DNA of 64,000 nucleotides. Origin: an uncultured Clostridia bacterium (GTDB lineage Bacteria > Bacillota > Clostridia > Oscillospirales > Acutalibacteraceae). Positions 58,001 through 64,000 of the stretch are shown one piece after another; positions within the stretch are counted from its first letter, which is position 1; each line of letters begins with the position of its first letter. The stretch is taken from contig CAMCPL010000001.1 of assembly GCA_945876745.1 (NCBI GenBank), positions 310,001-374,000 of the forward strand, read 5' to 3'. Below the pieces are notes generated by a model. The model saw only the letters and a list, made by a program, of their open reading frames with translations, was not told the DNA's origin and did no database searches. Both the position numbers and the translations under genes were made by a program.

Positions 58001-60882
58001 TTGCCGATTAATGCGCTGAGATACTGATATACCTTTGCAGGTGCTTCGTTCGGATTAACCTTGCTTGTATCTGCGCAGTCCTTGATGTTTTGGATATCTC
58101 TGTTAACCTGATGTGTATAATCGCGTGTAGAATCGCCGTCCTTGAACGTTCTTGTTTCGTCGAAGAACTTGCCTGCCGGAACAGCCGTCCAGTCGGAGGT
58201 GATATTGTACTTCTTTGCGAATGACTTGAAGATAGAATCTACAAGATAAGGAAGAGATACGGAAAGGTTGTTGAGTCCTCTCTGAACGGTTTCAACTTCG
58301 CTGTCCGGATTTTCTCTTGCATATCTCGGGTCGTCCTTATGCTGTGCAAGATAATCGTCAACTGCGTCGCCTGCGAAATCAACAACATTGTAGATAACCT
58401 CGCTTATCATTGCAGCAACTTCAGGACTTAAAGCATTTACTTCGTTGCCTTTTTCATCTTTCTTTTTGATGTTTGCAATTGCGTCTGCAATGTTAAGACC
58501 GCAAAGTGCCTTGTCGGCAACATAAATACCTGTTATTTTGAGAACTTTTGCAAAGCCTTCGTCTTCAACTGTATACTTGTCAGCTTCGGTAGTCTGTGCT
58601 GCATTGTAGCTGTCGATATATTCCTGATATGTAGGAACGATAGCGTGAGCTGCTTCGTATCCGCCGTCCTTTGAAAGGATTGTAAGGAGTGCAGGAAGAA
58701 GTGTGTTCAGGTCGAAGCTGAGTGTTGAAATACCTACATCGGTGTTTCCGTTCTTAAGTGCCAATGCACCCAAAAGTGTGTCGGGACTGCTGATGAGGAA
58801 GTTAAGTGACTCGTATTTTGCATCGCCCTCTTGGTTGAGAAGCATCGGAAGCAATACTTCGTCAACAAGCGCTACCAAAACAGGAACTAACTTGAGAACT
58901 GTTTCAATAGGAGCGTTGTAGAGATTGAGCCAAAGGTCATTGAGAACGCCCGAACCGTCAAGTGCATAAAGCGTTACCTTTGTCTCAAGAAGACCTTCGA
59001 TAATCGGGTTAACGATACCGCCGATTTCACCTTCTTCGTCGAACAACATTCCTACTGTGTCGTTGAGAAGATTGTTAACAACGATAACTGCGTATTCGTC
59101 AGGAATAGCATATTCGCTGTATGCATAGCTGTAATCAGCAGTTGCAGGAGCAATAGCGTTGTTGAACTTATTTACTTCCATCAAATCGAAACGAGGTGAT
59201 GAAACGATAGATGCACTTGGAATGGTATAGCCTGAATTGATTTCTGATTTAGCAATGATACCTGAAATAATACTGTTAATGAAATCAATTAACGGCATAT
59301 TTGTACCGTTATTTCTTGCGCAGGCAAGATCATGGAAGAATGTGCTCTTGTATTGCTTTGCTTCGTTTGTTCCTGTTGCGATTTCGTTACAGAAAATTGA
59401 AAAGTCGCTTCTTTCTGCATCGTACAGGTAGCTTAACAACGAAACAACATAAGGGCTCAATGTACATTCATCGGAATTAATATAGTTATACATTAAATCT
59501 GCATTACCGTACCAATTGCCTTCTTTTGCAGCTTTATGCAATGTATCAATGTCGGTATTGCTGATCTTTGCATCATTGATTGCCTGTGTAGCTTCGTTTA
59601 TGTCTGCATATGTGCCGTTTGTTACAAGGACTGCCTTGTTGATTGCTTCATATGAATTTGAACAAAAAGCGTCCAATGTCATACCGTTGAAGTTAACCTC
59701 AACACCATCAAACAAGCTTTCATAAACCTTTTCTGCAACGATACCGGGAACAAGCTCATTGCTTGAATTAATTGCACCGAGAACAGTTGCATAGTTGTCG
59801 AGAGTAAGAGCGGTACCGTTATACTTTAACGGAGTGCCGCCGTCGTTAGCAAGCTTGATGTACTGAAGCGCCTGAACGAATGAAAGACCGTTAGTGTATT
59901 CGTCAACACCGTTGTTGTTGTAAAGATAGCTTGTTGTGCTGATGAAATAGTAGAAAGCGGCCTCTGCAGCGTTAGTTGCTCTGAGGTTTACGCCCAAATT
60001 TTTGAGAGCGTCGTTACAAATATCTACGCCGTAGCCGTACGCAGTCTTGTTTCCGCTTGCGTCAGTTAACGGAAGATCCTTGAGTTTACCGTAAGAACCC
60101 TCAAGCTCGCCTGCCTGTGAAGCGGTAAGGTAGAGTGAATCGTCGCCTCTTGTGCTTGCTGCATATGCAAAAAGCTCACCGATGTATTCACTTGAGTCCT
60201 TGAATGAGGCTTCATCGTAAACAATATTGTTTTCGTATTCGTTGTTTGCAGCATTAACACGAGTATCATATGCTTTCTCGGCAGCAGAGCAAATGTTCAG
60301 AAGAACATTAAGCTTTTCGAGAGTGGTTTTGCAATACTCTGCAAATTCGGGATTTTCTGTGTCGTTTTTGTTGTTCTCGCACAATGTATACAGAGCATAG
60401 AATGAAAGACCGTCTTTCTCTGTGTTGTCAAGATAAGAGTAGTAATTGTAGTACTTATCTTTCCAAGTGTCTTCGGTTATGCCTGTGATTGATGAGTGAC
60501 TTGTGAGGAAAGACTGTGCGTCTGTTCCGCCGGAGGCAAGTAAATCCATAAGTATCGGAGTTACCGCTGCGATAACATCCTTGATTTTAGCAGTCTTTAC
60601 TTTTTCGGCGTCCATTCCGATCAAGTCGCCGAGAGTCTGCTTTGAGATAACTTCTCCGGTTACTTCATCAACCGTTTCTTTTACAGTAATTCCGAGCAAA
60701 GACGGAATTACGAAGTTGAGAATACTTTCAACTTTTTTGTAAGCTTCGGCATTCTCTTGGCTGCTATACGTACTCGCTGAACCGCCGTCTGCTGCAAATG
60801 CGGTAAAGCCGACAGAGCACGAAGTAACAACCATTACTACAGCTAAGAAGAAGCTGAGTAATTTCTTGCTTGTTCTTTTCAT
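55024..60882 (-). CDS. Giant secreted protein with internal repeats, unknown function
   Basis: About 1952 residues. A signal peptide (TSKKLLSFFLAVVMVVTSCS... ending FTAFAA) precedes a long Leu/Ile/Val/Asn-rich helical-looking extracellular chain. Two repeats of roughly 430-480 residues (about 1020-1500 and 1530-1954) share TTIAKGLYGAIE/STIAVGLYGAIE, SAASTLKSVSSW/SVASKIKSAGSW, AIAAVLRP/AIAAALRP, IIPILEAF/IVPLLEAF and ASHGT. No LPxTG signal, S-layer homology repeat or enzyme motif is visible, so retention at the surface is unexplained. Codon use is biased to GCA/AAG/CTT-type codons as in highly expressed genes, as far as I can judge by eye. Start: ATG at 60882 or, two codons earlier, 60888. Confidence 0.8.
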   Translation of the reverse strand: MKRTSKKLLSFFLAVVMVVTSCSVGFTAFAADGGSASTYSSQENAEAYKKVESILNFVIPSLLGITVKETVDEVTGEVISKQTLGDLIGMDAEKVKTAKIKDVIAAVTPILMDLLASGGTDAQSFLTSHSSITGITEDTWKDKYYNYYSYLDNTEKDGLSFYALYTLCENNKNDTENPEFAEYCKTTLEKLNVLLNICSAAEKAYDTRVNAANNEYENNIVYDEASFKDSSEYIGELFAYAASTRGDDSLYLTASQAGELEGSYGKLKDLPLTDASGNKTAYGYGVDICNDALKNLGVNLRATNAAEAAFYYFISTTSYLYNNNGVDEYTNGLSFVQALQYIKLANDGGTPLKYNGTALTLDNYATVLGAINSSNELVPGIVAEKVYESLFDGVEVNFNGMTLDAFCSNSYEAINKAVLVTNGTYADINEATQAINDAKISNTDIDTLHKAAKEGNWYGNADLMYNYINSDECTLSPYVVSLLSYLYDAERSDFSIFCNEIATGTNEAKQYKSTFFHDLACARNNGTNMPLIDFINSIISGIIAKSEINSGYTIPSASIVSSPRFDLMEVNKFNNAIAPATADYSYAYSEYAIPDEYAVIVVNNLLNDTVGMLFDEEGEIGGIVNPIIEGLLETKVTLYALDGSGVLNDLWLNLYNAPIETVLKLVPVLVALVDEVLLPMLLNQEGDAKYESLNFLISSPDTLLGALALKNGNTDVGISTLSFDLNTLLPALLTILSKDGGYEAAHAIVPTYQEYIDSYNAAQTTEADKYTVEDEGFAKVLKITGIYVADKALCGLNIADAIANIKKKDEKGNEVNALSPEVAAMISEVIYNVVDFAGDAVDDYLAQHKDDPRYARENPDSEVETVQRGLNNLSVSLPYLVDSIFKSFAKKYNITSDWTAVPAGKFFDETRTFKDGDSTRDYTHQVNRDIQNIKDCADTSKVNPNEAPAKVYQYLSALIGNWVDGILAVVNGIGGSLSGTTEVFWNFKEYSNKITNSFKYPNNITASEAETAVSNLDELVLNLFPLLKSFGVLKVDSLEQLVNDNLYTNAMVTTIAKGLYGAIEDAFNGIEGVDLAGILADSDLDLSTKGIASYLMDSRYGATYSSAASTLKSVSSWNNVTTLNWGFKDGSAKAQQGFISAIAAVLRPINDILSMFLVGADTYDKAPVLKIINSLDFSLPVFYEEDTQRSIAIGMSGGVFNLVLTQAGEDTNISIDLGAIFDGSHLFEMGTNGYESAIIPILEAFMCDGIKTYNEYVADYKKASDNLLINVLTPVFNLVNDIIEAPATTLTSVLPNIAYFIDSNGLAQAIGNLLAPITSQDGIVGKLNSVGINIDELIVTLAGKPLGDIITDAMGINVKLTMNLSDLSTCNIQDIILPLVKSILASKNIDIKIPDFTFAEIASHGTIETVASKAKNSNGQYTTKRVVANKGEVLVAVLRYVADVLIRNASYINNALQGIDAIKKNATIKNILDCVFSSIRAASKDDIVRAVFYLLAQTGSVNVAEDSFFDYSNFKTKENDFSFGEMDEDFCRKLAPMLDGLVNGLLVDKGGLNGLLGGMVYTDEIVSTIAVGLYGAIEGVSLGDMGSLSSLLAKTGIDFSTTNVANLLTDKSYGKQYSSVASKIKSAGSWKKVNKSSLSWGVTDRDSFVHAIAAALRPLYGVLDVILNNSRLNLFNVVKVQGSDGYTSFIVPLLEAFGCYNIKTQYDYRMDMSKEYDAILIDILNPILDKVEDVLYAPVQMLADILPNLSLFFANDGLLQIIDNLLTPVSALLDALKPIVNVNSVLKVLGFNLNSLLAKIGIKTNVNLDIYNLKATLAPLISADNVVSLLNGILSTIKIGGKSLGIVLPEIDWFTLASHGTVIRTTSQAAINGERIMVQSDQDETLIAVLRFLINTINYKDNYNAIVGLVGGLLGGANDTVSGVVDQVLGMLQGDADTVIANLVDLLQTLAG

Positions 60883-60995
60883 AATCATCTCTCTCCTTTT
60901 CTTAATGATTTACGGTTAAGGGGGTAGTTTTTGCCCCGCCGTATTTGCAATAGGGCAAAGTATGCCCTTTGCAATAAGAACAATGTCCAAGTTAA

Positions 60996-61024
60996 TTTAT
61001 ATCAAAAATACTTTATAATGTCAA
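60996..61024 (-). promoter_or_regulatory. SigmaA-type promoter for the giant secreted protein
   Basis: On the minus strand TTGACA, 17 bp, TATAAA. The leader of about 100 nt contains an AGGGCA/TGCCCT hairpin flanked by TTGCAA repeats. Confidence 0.7.
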
Positions 61025-61421
61025 CATTTTTTACTAATTTTATCAATTTTTTTGTATAAAATATAAACATTATAACCGAAAACACGCTCGCTGCGGTTAA
61101 AATCCGACGAAAAAACCGCAGTATTTTCGATACAAAATAAGTCGTAATTCGGCGAAAAAGAGCTTGCACAACAGTGAAAATATGCTTACAAAATCGGTGA
61201 ATTGTAACACGATATTTTTTTACTGAAATGTAAAAACTTTTTTAACAAATTATGAACTTTCATTGCTATGATACAACATTTGTTAATAAAAATCAATACC
61301 TTTTTCAAAAAATCACCTAAAATTCTGCCTGCTTTTTCGGGTGGATTTGACAGACCTGTTTCGGTTAGGTTAACTGTTTGTTAAATATGTATTAATACTT
61401 AAAAGATTTGTTCATTATTTC

Positions 61422-61450
61422 TTGACATATTATAACAATTGTGGTTAAAT
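61422..61450 (+). promoter_or_regulatory. SigmaA-type promoter for the second large secreted protein
   Basis: TTGACA, 17 bp, TTAAAT. The roughly 400 bp between the two divergent promoters (61025-61421) are AT-rich; I see no gene or repeat there. Confidence 0.6.
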
Positions 61451-61456
61451 AGTACT

Positions 61457-61610
61457 GCGTGGAGTGTCCCGTTGAAAAAAGTATTCATTATTTTGTCGGG
61501 TATTTCTACCCCTCTTTCTGCTGCGAAATATTGCAGTGAGGTCAGAGAAGGCGACAGACGGATAATCCTCGGAGCACTATCGTAAAAATTTATGGAGGAA
61601 ATTTAAGAAA
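61457..61610 (+). promoter_or_regulatory. Long structured 5' leader of the second large secreted-protein gene
   Basis: About 155 nt with several possible stems: CCCG/CGGG, GGGTA-tttc-TACCC, CTGC/GCAG, and an outer AGTGT/GCACT closing pair near the ends. No riboswitch consensus that I know matches. It may stabilise the mRNA or be regulatory. Confidence 0.35.
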
Positions 61611-64000
61611 GTGAAAAAATCTAAAATCTTTGCACGCAAGATAATTTCTGTCATCCTTGCAGCTTTGATGGCGGCTTCGACCTTCACAGGCGTTCTTACA
61701 GCCTATGCAAAGTCGACAGACGACAATCATGACTCCAAGCTGGCAGCAAACTTTATGGCATGGGCAGAGACGACCGATAACCAGACAGCCGAAGCTCTTC
61801 TTGACTGGCTTGACGATACGCTTCAAAAAGCAGGTATCGCTCCTATCAAGTTCTACGGCAACTACGTTGTAGTTAAAATCGACCTTAATATCTACATCGA
61901 CAGCGTTGATGGTTTATTGGACGCTGTAAGACAGATTAACGGCTTGCTTGACTCATACGGCGGACTTCTCGGCGGTGATATAAAGTACATCAACCTCAGT
62001 CCTGTCGCGAGTCTTAACTCAATTACAGCCGGCGACGGTATCGTTTCTCAGTGTAACAGGTCATATCGTGCAGTAAATGACGCAAAGGACATCATAATGG
62101 CCCTTGCAAAAGCTATTTATTGGAACTCAAACGACAACACGGCAAGTGGACATACAAACAATAACATTATCGGCCAGTTCCTCAAGGGCAAGCTTGATCT
62201 TGGCCCGATTTTGAGTGGTATTTTTGATGTATACGGCTTGATCGGTAATATGCTCGGTATGTGGTCCGGCTATCAGTCAAACCTTGTTTACAACCTTGTT
62301 GCAAACATCATTTTGACAATGACAGGCTGGTACACAGACGCTGAAATTGCTGATTATCAAAGCTATCTTCAGGGCAAAGGCGGTTCAACATGGAACTTCG
62401 ACCAGCAGCTCTTCGAGAAGCTTTGCGACGCATTCCTTAACAAGATTGCACTTAACATCACATATTCACATAAGAGAGTAGTCGACCCCGATACGGGCAA
62501 GGTTACTTACGAGACGACAGACTCTTCGGAGGCTCGCTTTACCGAAATTAAGGCTTGGCTTGAAAGTCACAGCTTGGATATAACCGACGACAATGTTGCA
62601 ACGGCATCTACAGCTCTCGGCTATGATCCTAACCTCAGATATGAGCCGACAACCGGTAAGATCTATCTCTTCAGATACGGTAACGAAAAGCTCACTCTTT
62701 CAACCGATACAAAGGTTTATGACGCAGTTAAAGAAGCGTTGAGACTTGTTTGGAATTCCGCATTGGTACCGACCATCAGCATCTTGCGTGTTAACAACAA
62801 TATGGATTGGTATGACGGTCACGGCGGAAACTTCGATAATCAGTTCTACTATTGGTTACAGTCCGAGGGCTTAATCAATGAAAGCGACTGGACAGCAGCA
62901 TACACTATGGAAAATCTTGATGCATACTGCCAAGCAAAGTACGTTGAGTACGGCTACAGCTATGCCGAGGACTTCAAGGCTGCTATCAGAAAGACATTCG
63001 ATTACGACAGAAATATTGTTGACGAGCCTACATATACTTGGGCAGACGTTGCAGAAAACAACAATGTTGTTACTGCCGAGGGCAGAACAGAAAGCATACT
63101 TTTCGGAAAGCTTAGATACAGCCCGATTGCTGACAAGATCTTCGATATGCAGACAGGTCCTATCAACCTCTACTTTATGCAGACAGGCTTTGATAACCTT
63201 GAAGCATTTATGGATAAGTTCTTCACCACAAACAGCTACACCAACCTTATCGCTGCAGTAAACGATCTTTTGGTTGCCGCTGTTTATGACTTCTTCCCGA
63301 ATTCAGATAATATCGGTTTGGGCGACGGCAAGAACACTGTTACAACAGACATTTCCCGTCCTGTTCTTACAACAACCTCAACAACAAATAACCTTACAAT
63401 TGCACAGACTATTTCCGGCAACCTTATGAAGATGCTTGAGTATGTCGCAAATGTTACAGACGAAAACATTTTGAGTGCTTTCTATCATTCAAACGGTATT
63501 TCGGACAAAACACAAAGCAATAACCTCAATGAAGTAAATATTGAGGGCGCAGTTGTTCCTCTCATTGTTGCTTGCATTCAGCTCATCGCTGATACAAAGT
63601 CAATCCATCAGCTTGACTGGTCTTATGCAAAGGATGCAGAGGGTGTTGCATTCGTAGCACTCAGAGAGTATCTCTCATACTCGCTTCCTAAAAAGGATTA
63701 CGATCAGCTTGTTTCAACAGCTAACGGTTACTATGAGGCTGTTAAGGATGTTGACGGCGACGGTAAGTATAACCTCTATCTTGACGTTATTCTTCCGATG
63801 TGCCGTGACGCTGTAGGATATCTTCTTAACTCGGTTGTTCCTTGCCGTGACAAGAACGGTAACATCTGGAACGTATACGAGTCCAATCCTGCAACAGACA
63901 AGACAACAATCTTCGATATTCTCAACTCCGTAATTTGCTACTATGCTTCTATGGATGAGTTCGCAGAGCCATCATGGAACACAACAGCAAGCAAGACATA
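61611..64000 (+). CDS. Large secreted protein, unknown function (partial, continues past window)
   Basis: An open frame of 796 codons from a GTG at 61611 to the window end with no stop, and missing from the ORF track for that reason. A signal peptide (SKIFARKIISVILAALMAAS ... ending LTAYA) precedes a long, hydrophobic-rich extracellular chain with aromatic and Asn-rich stretches. Style and composition match the divergent 1952-residue protein, and AFVALREYLSYSL resembles its VLVAVLRYVADVL region, so the two are probably distant paralogues. GGAGG lies about 12 bases before the GTG, rather far. No domain is recognised. Confidence 0.78.
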   Translation, partial: MKKSKIFARKIISVILAALMAASTFTGVLTAYAKSTDDNHDSKLAANFMAWAETTDNQTAEALLDWLDDTLQKAGIAPIKFYGNYVVVKIDLNIYIDSVDGLLDAVRQINGLLDSYGGLLGGDIKYINLSPVASLNSITAGDGIVSQCNRSYRAVNDAKDIIMALAKAIYWNSNDNTASGHTNNNIIGQFLKGKLDLGPILSGIFDVYGLIGNMLGMWSGYQSNLVYNLVANIILTMTGWYTDAEIADYQSYLQGKGGSTWNFDQQLFEKLCDAFLNKIALNITYSHKRVVDPDTGKVTYETTDSSEARFTEIKAWLESHSLDITDDNVATASTALGYDPNLRYEPTTGKIYLFRYGNEKLTLSTDTKVYDAVKEALRLVWNSALVPTISILRVNNNMDWYDGHGGNFDNQFYYWLQSEGLINESDWTAAYTMENLDAYCQAKYVEYGYSYAEDFKAAIRKTFDYDRNIVDEPTYTWADVAENNNVVTAEGRTESILFGKLRYSPIADKIFDMQTGPINLYFMQTGFDNLEAFMDKFFTTNSYTNLIAAVNDLLVAAVYDFFPNSDNIGLGDGKNTVTTDISRPVLTTTSTTNNLTIAQTISGNLMKMLEYVANVTDENILSAFYHSNGISDKTQSNNLNEVNIEGAVVPLIVACIQLIADTKSIHQLDWSYAKDAEGVAFVALREYLSYSLPKKDYDQLVSTANGYYEAVKDVDGDGKYNLYLDVILPMCRDAVGYLLNSVVPCRDKNGNIWNVYESNPATDKTTIFDILNSVICYYASMDEFAEPSWNTTASKT

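Noticed and set aside
61457-61610. Cobalamin, SAM or c-di-GMP riboswitch in the long leader
   Set aside because: None of the conserved core boxes of these classes is present.

Overview
This window is chromosomal DNA of a low-to-moderate GC, spore-forming anaerobe of the class Clostridia (Bacillota). Gut Ruminococcaceae/Oscillospiraceae relatives are the best guess. The reasons are SpoVT, perfect Spo0A-box matches, the YloU-YloV-RecG order, DUF4830 and DUF5058 proteins, strong AGGAGG ribosome sites, TTGACA/TATAAT promoters, and a CCCCTCAGTCAC...GACAGCTCCCC inverted-repeat element of a kind I associate with gut Clostridia. No rRNA, tRNA, CRISPR array, intact prophage or transposase gene was seen.

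Layout. 1-3.1 kb (minus): two membrane proteins of a DUF5058 system, a cysteine-rich protein whose ribosome site lies in a hairpin, and galactose mutarotase. 3.2-7.8 kb (plus): FHA protein, RodA, penicillin-binding protein, DUF4830 protein and a pseudouridine synthase. 8-10.2 kb: CdaR-type regulator, ThrH, fluoride channel. 10.2-14.4 kb: acyl-CoA ligase, cation efflux, GDPD. 14.4-15.1 kb: a two-gene mini-locus with palindromes and a Spo0A box, flanked by duplicated terminators. 15.1-22.3 kb: S9/L13, cysteine synthase, PPi-type phosphofructokinase, LarE, a candidate sRNA, a sodium:solute symporter and an iron-type DtxR regulator. 22.5-27.6 kb (minus): esterase, GH31 glycosidase and GPH transporter, a glycoside-use operon. 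27.7-29 kb: MATE pump with a terminator hairpin in its leader. 29.6-36.7 kb: YmdB, orphan solute-binding lipoprotein, YloU, FakA-like YloV, RecG, PHP phosphoesterase. 37.3-38.1 kb: a sigma-like two-gene operon behind Spo0A boxes, and a candidate sRNA. 38.3-41 kb: secreted lipase-like protein and a decaying, repeat-rich stretch. 41.1-46 kb: thioesterase, HAD-NUDIX fusion, cysteine desulfurase, ThiI and a degenerate sortase. 46.6-50.5 kb: glutamate dehydrogenase, degenerate RadC, SpoVT, YczE. 50.7-54.9 kb (minus): PPase-NUDIX fusion, small multidrug-export-like protein, nucleotidyltransferase, GH27 alpha-galactosidase. 55-64 kb: two very large secreted proteins transcribed divergently.

The most striking feature is not in the ORF track. 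At 29.2-29.5, 36.8-37.1 and 46.1-46.5 kb there are three copies of a roughly 300-bp module. Each has two strong convergent promoters. One drives a 26-29 residue single-membrane-span peptide with a good ribosome site. The other drives a short antisense RNA ending in a hairpin that overlaps or abuts the 3' end of the peptide gene. The 5' ends of both RNAs are strongly conserved between copies. This is the design of a type I toxin-antitoxin system, and the peptide of copies 1 and 2 matches no toxin family I recognise. The second notable system is the operon at 37.3-37.8 kb, which encodes a sigma-region-4-like protein behind two perfect 10-bp Spo0A boxes.
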